A stretch of DNA of 64,000 nucleotides from Neobacillus sp. SuZ13 (GTDB lineage: Bacteria > Bacillota > Bacilli > Bacillales > Cytobacillaceae), in the NCBI RefSeq assembly GCF_030123365.1, contig NZ_CP126107.1, positions 2,155,501 through 2,219,500 of the forward strand, read 5' to 3'. The position numbers and the translations under genes are program-made. Below, piece after piece: positions 34,701 to 44,183 of the stretch; the stretch's first letter is position 1, and each line of letters starts with the position of its first letter. Under the pieces are notes generated by a model. The model did no database searches. It was given only the letters and a program-made list of their open reading frames with translations, and was not told the origin of the DNA.

Positions 34701-36180
34701 AACTGTTCATGATCAGGATTGGAATAAAGCAGCAGAACCCGATGAACCTCTAAGTATATTAGAAAATATGCTGCAAACTGCACAGAAGGAAGCGAAGACT
34801 GCAGAAAAAGAAGAACGGGAACAAGGAACGGCTGTAACGGTGGCGGAAACGTCTTTAAAGCATGCGGCTGAACAGCGTGATAAGGCAGGAAAGAAAGTCG
34901 AGAAACATGAAAAACAGCCAGAACAGTGGGAAGACCTGGACTTAGAAATCAAGGAAGTTGAAATTAAGGACCAGACGAAATTAGCGAAAGAAGAAGTAAA
35001 GAAGGCAGAGAAACGCCAAAAAGAAACGGTAACCAAAATTACGGGTTATGAAGGCGATTTGTTAACTTTATCCGTTATCTTAAAAGAGGAAGCTGCAGTA
35101 TTTACAAATGATGATCTCGAAAAAATTAATAGTCAAGGAAAAGCATGTATCTTATCCTGGTGTGAAGAACATCAATTGATTCAGGAAGAAGGGCAAGAGA
35201 AACATGCGAAAATCGATCAATCATTAAGGAATTTAAAGCTTACGATTGAAGGAAAAGATTGGGAGATTCGTTTTAAAAATGAAGTGTTAACGACACTAGA
35301 CCATATGGATACAAGGCATTATACGCATATCCAGACCATCGTTAAAAATATGAAACGTTTTTCACAAAGTGGATTGGAACAATTAGAACGCGACAAAGAA
35401 AGAGCAGAAAAAGCTCAAAACTTCTGGGCCAGCCGTGCCAGCATGAAAGTGATGAGTATTGCAGAGGCCATTCGTTCCATGGTTTCGAAAATGAAGCTAA
35501 AAAATGAACGGGGATCCTTCCCGCTCGTCCAGCTCAAAGAAGATATCTTACCTAAAAAGGCTGAAGATATCGAACCCCTGCTAAAGCAGCACTTTGTTAC
35601 TGCGATTAACAAAATTACCAAAAAATTTGATATGATTGATGACAATAATCGAGTATTAGATGAAGAAATAAAACAACTCATAAGTGATGAGCAAATTTTA
35701 TTTGTTTCACTCAGGAATAGATACCCTGAGCTGCTCGTCTATAATATGCGTACAGATAATGCCTTTATGTACGGCAAACCGCAAAAAGAACATTATTCAA
35801 CCTGGCAGACAATTAATCAGGGTTCTAAGACGAAATCCGATGGCAGCGGCGGACAGAAGTTATCAGCCCGAATGGTGATGATGATGATGTTATTATCCGT
35901 CAAAAGCGAAAACGATCAAAGCTGGGTCCCTTTAGTCTGTGATAATCCATTCGGCCAGGCTGCATCCGCACATGTCCTTGACCCAATCTTCGCAGTTGCC
36001 GAAAAACTGAAGTTCCAATTCATTGTCGTTACTCCGCCAGAACTGGTAAAAACGGAAATCAGCCAAAGATTTGACGCCTATTATAAATTAGACTTCATCC
36101 GTGAAAAAGGAAAAGAAATTGTTTCAGACACGATTGTTCCAGCATTTCGGATTTATCAGGGCGAGGCAGTCGTTCAATAA
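31717..36180 (+). CDS. jetC: Wadjet defence protein JetC (SMC-like ATPase)
   Basis: A 1487-residue SMC/MukB-like motor. The N-terminal P-loop reads NGGGKGVFLQT (residues 43 on), long coiled coils run through about residues 300-500 and 770-1160, and a hinge-like globular part lies near 590-740. The C-terminal signature GSGGQKLSARMVMMMMLLSV (Ser1377) and Walker B VPLVCDNPFGQA are present. It extrudes plasmid DNA loops. The residue after the P-loop Lys is Gly instead of Ser/Thr, which is odd. GAGGAGG precedes ATG 31717. Confidence 0.88.
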   Translation: MPKIHRIRIVGLKYDGMQKQYKDTTFNFHNDETSTNGLIAMMNGGGKGVFLQTIFQILKPGTSWGKQNNRYYQQFFFNNKEQFIPYTFHVLIQWELDGADSRHLVTGGMFSAEQRISMNEEGGHEGKSLEQEAKILPIFTFYTREFERKEEASLEHIPLYENGEVAETESLKDYLKWNGYDVYRDPKKHYRILDTYGINRKDWDIMKDINKDEGGVGKYFEGAEDDHSLFQKRIIPTVSQVLIRTEHQKNDLVEIFKSQASIAKDLPVLLKREQAHKEFLEDIVPFEEHLAKGVEHKEIVHASIQTGRQLLGALEHLKQSEEARLQELEKDLEKLAIRQENLRYQKENLEFAKAHREVMQWDKKLVEEREKHSSLQAIVKEKQERKAQLDFQLLLKEWSENEQTIRSLSQQIATLEQNSGLEQVNQRMEEIKQEAKKQWEQSYLLIQDGVKQYVGYQKFLHKKASGLLQQDKQKTKEMAQLSTEIDFLYTQMHAFESKEAALIKEFGDRLTYDLKGLIESLLKQIEDKKSGLVELQAKDHESSEKQNQLATSHGTLVQSIQFSEEKCEDLNLANEKQKKKEAKLLDMLLGLIDDVTAPFTQSLLSKYAIQLEEILGNNRQQAEQIKKELWETQLDHSLNDEPFWIANKDVKELKEWIDEKTGIDVFYGTQFLQSLSASEMAHSLMKYPLLPYGLVVSGQQWQKINQQVLTGRMFKSPVPIFMREEMNSENHQPTFVIINGTEKELLSDKNQFTSWKITIAKQIDEKKDTLLEIEKTEISLRRILKEIDRFLSSELSSDIEKVLNQEQNALLSKKTQLQEIKTQEEKEKELQLGLKEQLEKTKGKMEKLTRNVERLEEFDQEKTLHHENKRVKLEKEKLKEVLGVQQQEIGKDHQNTVELQNQWNQTYVEWKLTTEQNIKEIRFFIEEAAFPADEKADQCEEVPHLSTHLLQEINGSMKELKQLQKSKEEQARELLVLQAKRETEQKQQKKLEKKLTVHDQDWNKAAEPDEPLSILENMLQTAQKEAKTAEKEEREQGTAVTVAETSLKHAAEQRDKAGKKVEKHEKQPEQWEDLDLEIKEVEIKDQTKLAKEEVKKAEKRQKETVTKITGYEGDLLTLSVILKEEAAVFTNDDLEKINSQGKACILSWCEEHQLIQEEGQEKHAKIDQSLRNLKLTIEGKDWEIRFKNEVLTTLDHMDTRHYTHIQTIVKNMKRFSQSGLEQLERDKERAEKAQNFWASRASMKVMSIAEAIRSMVSKMKLKNERGSFPLVQLKEDILPKKAEDIEPLLKQHFVTAINKITKKFDMIDDNNRVLDEEIKQLISDEQILFVSLRNRYPELLVYNMRTDNAFMYGKPQKEHYSTWQTINQGSKTKSDGSGGQKLSARMVMMMMLLSVKSENDQSWVPLVCDNPFGQAASAHVLDPIFAVAEKLKFQFIVVTPPELVKTEISQRFDAYYKLDFIREKGKEIVSDTIVPAFRIYQGEAVVQ

Positions 36181-36187
36181 AATAATA

Positions 36188-36226
36188 AAAATCTCACTTT
36201 CTTTCTGGAAGGTGAGATTTTTTTTG
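36188..36226 (+). terminator. Terminator after jetC
   Basis: AAAATCTCAC / GTGAGATTTT with a run of Ts. The loop resembles that of the terminator at 4478-4520, with a compensatory G-C to A-T change. Confidence 0.88.
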
Positions 36227-36258
36227 TACTCGGGAAACGTTTGTAGTGATTGGCGGGC

Positions 36259-36309
36259 GATACTCTCGGTTAAGTGTGGAATACTCTCTGATAAGCCGCT
36301 GATACTCTC
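36259..36309. repeat. Three short direct repeats with 21-bp period
   Basis: GATACTCTC (36259), AATACTCTC (36280) and GATACTCTC (36301) start exactly 21 bp apart, about two helical turns, upstream of the HAD gene. Confidence 0.6.
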
Positions 36310-36441
36310 GACAGACCAAAATCCTTGGGGATATCTATAACTAAACCTGAGGTATAATACAAAAAATTAGGCTGTATTGTTCGAGTGATTTATAATGGTA
36401 CATAATAATTTAAAAATACACATCGAAAGTGGGAACTAAAA

Positions 36442-37221
36442 ATGAGCGATAAAAGCATTATATTCTTTGATATAGATGGAACCTTGCTTAATCATGATAA
36501 AGAATTACCGCTTTCAACGAAAGAATCCATCTTTAAATTAAAGGAACTTGGACATGAAGTAGCCATTGCAACTGGACGAGCTCCGTTTATGTTTGAGGAT
36601 CTGCGAAAAGAATTAGGGATTACTACATTTGTAAGTTATAACGGACAATACGTCGTGTTAAGAGGCGAAGTGTTATATAAAAATTCTTTAAATGCCTCAG
36701 CAATTGAAAAGTTAACAGAAGCAGCTCTTCTTAACAATCATCCGGTAGTCTTTATGGATCACGAGGATATGAAAACGAATGTACCAGAGCATAGCTACAT
36801 TACAGAAAGTATCGCAACATTAAAAATTAGCCGTTTTCCTTCGCACGATCCGCATTATTACAAAGGACGCGAGCTGTTTCAAACTCTCCTTTTCTGTCAA
36901 GAAGGGGAAGAGAAACAATATGAACAGGAATTTCGTGATTTTGATTTTGTAAGATGGCATCCTGTTTCAGTCGATGTGCTCCCTAATGGTGGCTCAAAAG
37001 CAAAAGGGATTGAAAAAATAGTCGAAAAACTAGGTATTTCAAAAGAAAACCAATTTGCCTTTGGTGATGGGCTTAATGATTTGGAAATGCTAACAACCAT
37101 AAAAAATAGTGTGGCAATGGGGAATGCGGAAGAAAGTGTTAAGGCAGTCGCAAAATATGTGACAAAATCCGTTGACGACAATGGAATTACTCATGGTCTT
37201 CAATTAGTGGGGTTATTATAA
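36442..37221 (+). CDS. Cof-type HAD-IIB sugar/nucleotide phosphatase
   Basis: A 259-residue HAD phosphatase. Motif I IIFFDIDGTLLNHD, motif II IATGR, motif III Lys in the KAKGIEKIVEKLG stretch and motif IV FGDGLNDLEML are all present, and the C2B cap lies between. It belongs to the Cof/YcsE group with broad phosphosugar substrates. ATG 36442 follows GAAAGTGGGAAC. It has its own promoter and terminator. Confidence 0.9.
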   Translation: MSDKSIIFFDIDGTLLNHDKELPLSTKESIFKLKELGHEVAIATGRAPFMFEDLRKELGITTFVSYNGQYVVLRGEVLYKNSLNASAIEKLTEAALLNNHPVVFMDHEDMKTNVPEHSYITESIATLKISRFPSHDPHYYKGRELFQTLLFCQEGEEKQYEQEFRDFDFVRWHPVSVDVLPNGGSKAKGIEKIVEKLGISKENQFAFGDGLNDLEMLTTIKNSVAMGNAEESVKAVAKYVTKSVDDNGITHGLQLVGLL

Positions 37222-37240
37222 CTTCATACAGATAAACTTT

Positions 37241-37294
37241 AAAAACCGAAATATAAGGTTTCTTAATGAAACTTTATATTTTCGGTTTATTTTT
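37241..37294. terminator. Bidirectional terminator between convergent genes
   Basis: AAACCGAAATATAA... and its partner ending TTTCGGTTT (37243-37262 / 37268-37288) form a long stem with T-rich sequence on the plus side and A-rich on the other. Confidence 0.8.
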
Positions 37295-37605
37295 TATCTT
37301 GCTGAATACTCTGCAAGCCATTGGTCGGATTTCCATTCATGTTTCATTTTCTCCCGTCCTTTCCACAACCATATTTGTAATGTTTCTGGAAAATCATTTT
37401 CTTCAGAAGCGAATACAGCGATATCAGCAAATGCAGGAGGAAATGGACTTTTTCGAATGTGGTTTTTCACCCGGTCCATTACTTTTTCATAATCCATTTT
37501 AGAACAAAATTGGAACCATTGCTGGACCGTCTCGTCCTTAAATACGCAGTTGGGATATACCGATTCTATAAGTATTAAAAGTTTAACTACCTCTTCCTTG
37601 GTCAT
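37294..37605 (-). CDS. G39P-like helicase-loader-type small protein
   Basis: A 103-residue protein starting MTKEEVVKLLILIESVYPNC, with WFQFCSKMDYEKVMDRVKNHIRKSPFPPAFADIAVF. This resembles the N-terminal domain of the phage G39P loader/inhibitor of replicative helicase. AGGAGA precedes ATG 37605. No other phage genes are near, so it is likely a relic or domesticated gene. Confidence 0.55.
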   Translation of the reverse strand: MTKEEVVKLLILIESVYPNCVFKDETVQQWFQFCSKMDYEKVMDRVKNHIRKSPFPPAFADIAVFASEENDFPETLQIWLWKGREKMKHEWKSDQWLAEYSAR

Positions 37606-37735
37606 AGTGATCTTCTCCTAACTCAATTTTCCCTTCATGAATCAGCCGTTCCATCTGATCGGGCATGGTTTTTTCTCTTTCTTCTCCACTACTAGTATTG
37701 ACTTGAGGGTCTTTTCTCAAAACAAATATCAACAT
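37583..37735 (-). CDS. Small 50-residue protein upstream of the G39P-like gene
   Basis: The frame encodes MLIFVLRKDPQVNTSSGEER... and ...MERLIHEGKIELGEDHYDQGRGS, overlapping the G39P-like gene by 23 nt, as coupled phage-type genes often do. There is no strong ribosome binding site; an internal ATG near 37666 could be the start. Family unknown. Confidence 0.4.
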   Translation of the reverse strand: MLIFVLRKDPQVNTSSGEEREKTMPDQMERLIHEGKIELGEDHYDQGRGS

Positions 37736-37844
37736 TGAAATGGTTGAAACTAAAAATAAGTTGTGGTATTATAACAAAGTCTTATAAATGACTAAAAAAC
37801 TAAAATGGTCAATCAGGTGATAATATTCTTTTTTTAATCCTAAA

Positions 37845-37869
37845 ATGACTAAATGGGGATTATAGTCAT
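37845..37869. promoter_or_regulatory. Inverted repeat upstream of the YhgE gene
   Basis: ATGACTA (37845-37851) and TAGTCAT (37863-37869) form a perfect inverted repeat with an 11-bp spacer. Related TGACTA and GGTCA words occur about 40-60 bp upstream. It looks like a TetR-type operator for the membrane-protein gene that follows; no TetR gene is in view. Confidence 0.5.
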
Positions 37870-37914
37870 GACGGGCCGAGTTGAGAAGTAGAATGAATGA
37901 ATGAGGTGAGTTAC

Positions 37915-40251
37915 ATGAGATTTTTCCCTTCTGTGACGAGTGAATTTCTGCGGATATTTCGCACGCGTAAATTGCTAATCGCCATTATCGGTGTGATGAC
38001 GATTCCGGTTCTTTATAGTGGAACCTACTTATGGGCCTTTTGGGATCCATATTCCCATTTGGACAGAATGCCTGTAGCAATCGTCAATAATGACCACGGT
38101 GCCGAGTACAATGGAGAACAAATAACAGTTGGCAGTGATTTAGTTGAGAACTTGAAAGAGAAAAAAACTTTTAATTGGAATTTCGTCAGTGCAGAAAAGG
38201 CAAAACAAGGTTTGAAGAATCAAGATTATTATTTGGAGATTGAAATTCCAAAAGATTTTTCAAAAAATGCCACGACACTGCAAAGTGAAAATCCCCAAAA
38301 ACTAAATCTGATCTATACCGTTAATGAAGGTAATAACTATTTATCATCCAAAATCGGCGATTCGGCTATTGAAAAAATTAAAGAAGCCGTGTCCGAATCC
38401 GTAACGAAAACCTATGCGGAATCTATGTTTGACAGTTTAAAGGATGTAGCTAAAGGGTTGAACAAGGCAAGTGATGGTGCAGGGGAACTTTCAAACGGGA
38501 TGGCAGAAGCCAAAGAAGGGGCCGGCAGTTTATCAGATGGAATTACATCTGCTAACAGCGGCGCAGAAAAATTAGCGAATGGTGCAAAATCAGTAGATGA
38601 TGGCGCCAAGACGATCAAGCAAAACCTTGAGGTTTTAGCGGATAAATCTGTAGCTTTTTCAAATGGAGTTGTTTCAGCTTCATCGGGTTCAGAGCGGCTC
38701 CAAAACGGATTGGAGCAATTCAGCACTGGCCTCACCAAAATGAAAGATGCCAATACGAAGCTGTTAGCAGGTGCGAAAAAAGCGGAGGATGGCACGAAGC
38801 AATTATCTGATGGTTTAATATCTGCTGCAGAAAATGTTCCTAGACTGCAAGACGGGTCAAAGCAGATTGTAAATGGTTCTGAGCTGCTCTCAGCTTCTTT
38901 AGATAAATGGAAGACAGGTGCAGACCAAACAAAGTCCGGTGCCGACACGGTCAGTCAAGGCCTTCAGCAGCTGCTCGACCAAGTAAGTAGCATGGAGGAT
39001 AATACGACTGATCCAACAGAGAAGGAAAAACTAAACGCATTAAAGGATAGCCTGACAAAATTATCGAAAGGCAGCCAGCAGGTGGCTTCTGGTGTAGGCG
39101 ATTTGTCTAGCAGTGCTGAGCAGATAAAGCAAGGCTCTGATTCATTAGCCGCAGGTGCAAATCAGTTGGATAAAGGTCAAAAGCAATTAGCTGATGGTAT
39201 TAACCAATTATCTGGCGGGGCTAAACAGGTATTAAATGGTCAAGAACAGTTAACCCAAGGACTTACCCTGTTTGGTACAAAGATGGTTGAAGCACAAAAA
39301 GGATTCGGTCAAATTGAAAGTGGTTCAAGCAGCCTAACTTCAGGGTTAGGGAAATTATCATCCAGCTCCACTTTATTGAATGAAGGGACAAATAAGTTAG
39401 CACAAGGCGCAAATAAATTAGCATCTGGAACCACATCGTTATATCAGGGTGAAAAAGATTTAAATAACGGCATGTCCGCCCTTGCGAGTGGTTCAAAGGA
39501 TTTAAACAGCGGGATGACTAAACTAGTGGATGGCTCAAAGGAATTGGGTGATCAACTGTCTGACGGAGCCAAGGATGCCAGTGATGTGAAAGCCAATGAT
39601 CGAGTTTATGATATGTTCGCTAAACCAGTAAAACTATCGAACAACAAGATGAATCATGTTCCAAACTATGGTAGTGGATTAGCACCTTATTTCTTGTCAC
39701 TTAGTCTTTTTGTCGGTGCTCTGATGCTCTCAGTTATTTTTCCAATGTTTGAACCAGCCTCGGAGCCGAAAAACGGTTTTAGATGGTTCATTGGAAAAAC
39801 AAGTGTTATTTTAGTAGTAGGAATTGGCCAGGCGCTTTTAGTCGATGCGGTTATGCTGTTGGGTCTTGGACTCGAAGTGAAGAGCATTCCATATTTCATT
39901 ATGCTAAGTATATTTACGAGCTGGGCATTCTTAGCCATCATTCAATTCCTTGTTACAGCTCTTGATAATCCTGGACGTTTCTTAGCGGTTATTATCTTGA
40001 TATTGCAGCTAACAGGCAGTGCAGGAACGTACCCGATTGAACTAGGTCCAACATTCCTGCAAAATATAATGAAATACTTACCTATGACCTATTCGATTTC
40101 TGGCTTCAGGTCGATTATTTCAACCGGTGATTTTGGTTATATGTGGAATAATATCGGGCACATTGCGATTTTCTTTGTCTTATTCCTGGCTGCAACTTTG
40201 ACATTTTTTATCGTCAAATTCAAACGGCAGTCTCCATTACAGGTACAGTAA
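37915..40251 (+). CDS. YhgE/Pip-family membrane protein
   Basis: A 778-residue protein. An N-terminal membrane helix (LLIAIIGVMTIPVLYSGTYL) is followed by an extracellular domain (MPVAIVNNDHGAEYNGEQ). A very long repeat region of 11-residue GA..LS.G.. units (about residues 180-560) is probably a coiled fibre, and about five C-terminal helices of ABC-2-permease type follow. Relatives include phage infection protein Pip and mycobacterial-type ESX/YukE-linked proteins. GAGGTGAG (37903-37910) supports ATG 37915 over ATG 37897. Confidence 0.88.
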   Translation: MRFFPSVTSEFLRIFRTRKLLIAIIGVMTIPVLYSGTYLWAFWDPYSHLDRMPVAIVNNDHGAEYNGEQITVGSDLVENLKEKKTFNWNFVSAEKAKQGLKNQDYYLEIEIPKDFSKNATTLQSENPQKLNLIYTVNEGNNYLSSKIGDSAIEKIKEAVSESVTKTYAESMFDSLKDVAKGLNKASDGAGELSNGMAEAKEGAGSLSDGITSANSGAEKLANGAKSVDDGAKTIKQNLEVLADKSVAFSNGVVSASSGSERLQNGLEQFSTGLTKMKDANTKLLAGAKKAEDGTKQLSDGLISAAENVPRLQDGSKQIVNGSELLSASLDKWKTGADQTKSGADTVSQGLQQLLDQVSSMEDNTTDPTEKEKLNALKDSLTKLSKGSQQVASGVGDLSSSAEQIKQGSDSLAAGANQLDKGQKQLADGINQLSGGAKQVLNGQEQLTQGLTLFGTKMVEAQKGFGQIESGSSSLTSGLGKLSSSSTLLNEGTNKLAQGANKLASGTTSLYQGEKDLNNGMSALASGSKDLNSGMTKLVDGSKELGDQLSDGAKDASDVKANDRVYDMFAKPVKLSNNKMNHVPNYGSGLAPYFLSLSLFVGALMLSVIFPMFEPASEPKNGFRWFIGKTSVILVVGIGQALLVDAVMLLGLGLEVKSIPYFIMLSIFTSWAFLAIIQFLVTALDNPGRFLAVIILILQLTGSAGTYPIELGPTFLQNIMKYLPMTYSISGFRSIISTGDFGYMWNNIGHIAIFFVLFLAATLTFFIVKFKRQSPLQVQ

Positions 40252-40265
40252 TCATTAAATATCGG

Positions 40266-40298
40266 GAGGCAGGACCTTTTAAAGGCCTGCCTCTTTTT
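40266..40298 (+). terminator. Terminator after the YhgE gene
   Basis: GAGGCAGG / CCTGCCTC with an inner CCTTTTAAAGG, followed by TTTTTCT. Confidence 0.85.
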
Positions 40299-40322
40299 CT
40301 ATTTCTGGACGCTAGGAACATA

Positions 40323-41240
40323 TTAATTCCGAAACTCATTTAATCTTTCATAAGTTTCAAGCAAAAAATCATAAAATAATGCTTCGGTGGGAAGCAGTTT
40401 TCTCTGCGTCGGATAGATGACACCGACTGTTCGAGTCAGATTCGCATCGGATATTGGAATCACCACGGTAGACCGCGGGGTGTTATCTACCAATGTCATC
40501 TCTGGCATCAATGCTACACCTAAGCCTGCAGAGACTAACCCTTTTAATGCATCAATATCTTTTCCTTCAAAGGCGATTTGTGGAGAAAAACCTGCATCAT
40601 TACATGCTTGAACCACTTGTTCACGAAATACAAACCCTTCAGGAAGGACACAAAATGAATCATTCCTTAAATCCCGCAGCCGAATTGTTTTCCGATCAGA
40701 TAATGGATGATGAAGAGGGATAAGGGCCACGATATTTTCTGTAAATAACGTAGCTCCTTTGATTTTTTTCTCTTTATCCTGATTGGGCATGGGTGCAATC
40801 ATGGCCAAATTAAATTCTCCATTTACAACACCATCAATTAAATCATAATAAAGGGCATTGCTCATTTGAAATTTCGCGTCTGGGTACCGAGTACGAAAAG
40901 CGTAAATGATGGAAGGCAATGTATGGGCCGCCATGCTAATAGGGAATGCAATTCGTACAGTTCCTTTTTCAGGATTTAAATTTTCTTCTACTTCTCTCTT
41001 TGCATCCTCCATCAAATACCATACTTGTTGCATCCGTTCATAAAAAATTCTGCCTAGAGGGGTTAGCTTTACACTCCTTCCCTCACGTATAAAGAGTTTT
41101 ACACCTAATTCGTCTTCTAAATTGAAGATTTGTCTGCTAACGGAAGATTGGGCAACATGCAAGGCATCTGCTGCTTCAGTTACATGCTCTCTTTTTGCCA
41201 CTTCTAGAAAATATTGAATTTGCCTTGTCTCCATTTTCAT
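40323..41240 (-). CDS. LysR-family regulator, GltC-like
   Basis: A 305-residue LysR regulator. The N-terminal winged helix (RQIQYFLEVAKREHVTEAADALHVAQSSVSRQI) is followed by a two-lobed co-inducer domain from about residue 90. It is divergent from a glutamate dehydrogenase gene, and a perfect 21-bp palindrome lies between them, so it probably controls that gene and itself. GGAGTGAA precedes ATG 41240. Confidence 0.9.
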   Translation of the reverse strand: MKMETRQIQYFLEVAKREHVTEAADALHVAQSSVSRQIFNLEDELGVKLFIREGRSVKLTPLGRIFYERMQQVWYLMEDAKREVEENLNPEKGTVRIAFPISMAAHTLPSIIYAFRTRYPDAKFQMSNALYYDLIDGVVNGEFNLAMIAPMPNQDKEKKIKGATLFTENIVALIPLHHPLSDRKTIRLRDLRNDSFCVLPEGFVFREQVVQACNDAGFSPQIAFEGKDIDALKGLVSAGLGVALMPEMTLVDNTPRSTVVIPISDANLTRTVGVIYPTQRKLLPTEALFYDFLLETYERLNEFRN

Positions 41241-41251
41241 TTCACTCCATT

Positions 41252-41272
41252 TTAATGCGTTAAACGCATTAA
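41252..41272. promoter_or_regulatory. Perfect 21-bp palindrome, LysR operator candidate
   Basis: Arms TTAATGCGTT and AACGCATTAA surround a single A. It lies 11 bp upstream of the LysR start and about 110 bp upstream of the glutamate dehydrogenase gene, a normal place for an autoregulatory LysR site. Confidence 0.7.
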
Positions 41273-41369
41273 TTTCATCGTAAATTAAGATTGAAACTAT
41301 TAATTATTAAATTATAAAATGAAAATACACGTAAGAAAAGGGAATTTTCTTAACTTTATAATACATTAG

Positions 41370-42764
<1,395 letters not shown>

Positions 42765-42799
42765 GATATAGGATCTAGTAAGAATTAATAGAATAGAAA

Positions 42800-42845
42800 A
42801 AACTGACCCAAAAGGCGATTTTTCATCATCCTTTTGGGTCAGTTT
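42800..42845. terminator. Bidirectional terminator between gdhA and the carboxypeptidase gene
   Basis: AAACTGACCCAAAAGG (42800-42815) pairs perfectly with its complement at 42830-42845, with T-rich flank on the plus side and A-rich on the other. Confidence 0.88.
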
Positions 42846-42875
42846 AATTTAACATGTTAAATTATCATACATGAA

Positions 42876-44183
42876 TTAGTCCCTTGTAGTTGGGTCTTCA
42901 ATTCTATTGGTTGATTCTGGAATCGCATCATAAATTGCTGTATCCACATCATGAATCGATCCGTCCGCAAGTCCTTTAAATACCTCAAATAATGGTACTT
43001 TTACTGTTTCTTTCAGCATTCCAGCCTGTTTTTGTCCAAGTGTCTGGCTTTGTCCTTTGAGTTCAATCAACATAATGGCTGCATCATTTAATGCAAACGC
43101 GCCTAGAGCGGTACCTGGAAGGTTAACATCAGGATATTTTTGCACAGCTCCATAGTGCGAGTTCCCTCTTTGAAGAGCGAGATTGGCCAGCGCATTAACT
43201 TGTTTGCCAAGCTTTAATACGTCTTCATCCACTTCATATTGCTTACCTGAGAATGGATCCTTGTAAGGGTCTGCTACTACAGCTGCCACTTGAACTGGAA
43301 CAGATCTGTTATCTTCATCTGAAAGCATATTGAAACCACGGTGGTGAACATCAACATATACATCTGGTTTAAATTCTTTAAATACGCTTGTAACGGTTCT
43401 GGCCTCGGCTGTTACATAAAAGCCGCCGTAATTACTGTTATTTGTTGCTTTGCTATTTAAAAACGCTGTCACTTTAGACTTGTCTGTATTTTCTACCCTA
43501 AAATCCAAATTCGGATTGTAGTCTCGGTTTTGGTCATAACCAGGGATTCCATAGACCACACGGCCATCATTTGTCTGGCCTCTCTCATCGCCAACTGCAT
43601 TATAGTACCATGGCGCCGCGGTACCTGCAGGAAGATTTATGTTTGCTGGAAGCCAAGTTTGGTGTGTATAACGGGTAGGGTACCATTTTCCTTCGAATGT
43701 ATTATCTGCTCCTTCTGGATTAATTCTTGGCATAATCCAAATGGAGACCTTATCTAGTATTTCGTTTATTTCCTGGCCGCCGCTAGATAGTTTTTGAATA
43801 ATATCAATGGCTGCCTCGGTTCCAATTTGCTCGTTACCATGAATTTGCGTCGTAATTAAAATCCTTTTTTTGTTTGGATCCGCATTACCGAATTTAACGA
43901 CATACAAGGGATCTCCTTTATCGACTTCGGTCTGATATCCATCTAATGTTTGATTGGAATATCCTACAACCTCTAACTTCATTTTCCCTTTAGATGATGC
44001 TTCAAGTTTCTGTAAAGTTTTGGCTAGTTCCTCATTTGACATATAGCTTGATAATGAGATGTTTTGCTCATCCTCGATATAAGGTCCGTTTGGATTTGAT
44101 TGAGGTTCGGCCATTGCAGGAGATGATAGAGTCATGGTTAGAGCCATGGCAGTTGGAATAATAGCCTTTGAAAACTTTTTCAT
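42876..44183 (-). CDS. Secreted M14 zinc carboxypeptidase
   Basis: A 435-residue exported enzyme. Signal peptide MKKFSKAIIPTAMALTMTLS with cleavage after SPAMA. Zinc ligands are seen in TTQIHGNEQIGTE (HxxE) and probably VDVHHRG; the catalytic Glu lies in MLIELKGQ. The family removes C-terminal residues from peptides or acts on cell-wall peptides. It has an unusual 30-residue tail after the catalytic domain and no wall-anchor repeats. Confidence 0.88.
   Translation of the reverse strand: MKKFSKAIIPTAMALTMTLSSPAMAEPQSNPNGPYIEDEQNISLSSYMSNEELAKTLQKLEASSKGKMKLEVVGYSNQTLDGYQTEVDKGDPLYVVKFGNADPNKKRILITTQIHGNEQIGTEAAIDIIQKLSSGGQEINEILDKVSIWIMPRINPEGADNTFEGKWYPTRYTHQTWLPANINLPAGTAAPWYYNAVGDERGQTNDGRVVYGIPGYDQNRDYNPNLDFRVENTDKSKVTAFLNSKATNNSNYGGFYVTAEARTVTSVFKEFKPDVYVDVHHRGFNMLSDEDNRSVPVQVAAVVADPYKDPFSGKQYEVDEDVLKLGKQVNALANLALQRGNSHYGAVQKYPDVNLPGTALGAFALNDAAIMLIELKGQSQTLGQKQAGMLKETVKVPLFEVFKGLADGSIHDVDTAIYDAIPESTNRIEDPTTRD

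Noticed and set aside
38440..39600. Repetitive DNA inside the YhgE gene as a tandem repeat or CRISPR-like array
   Set aside because: It is coding: the 11-residue GA..LS.G protein repeat explains the periodicity, with no identical spacers or repeats.
41255..41269. Palindrome as a terminator of the LysR or an upstream gene
   Set aside because: It has no T tail, only a 1-base loop, and lies in a divergent promoter region, so an operator is more likely.
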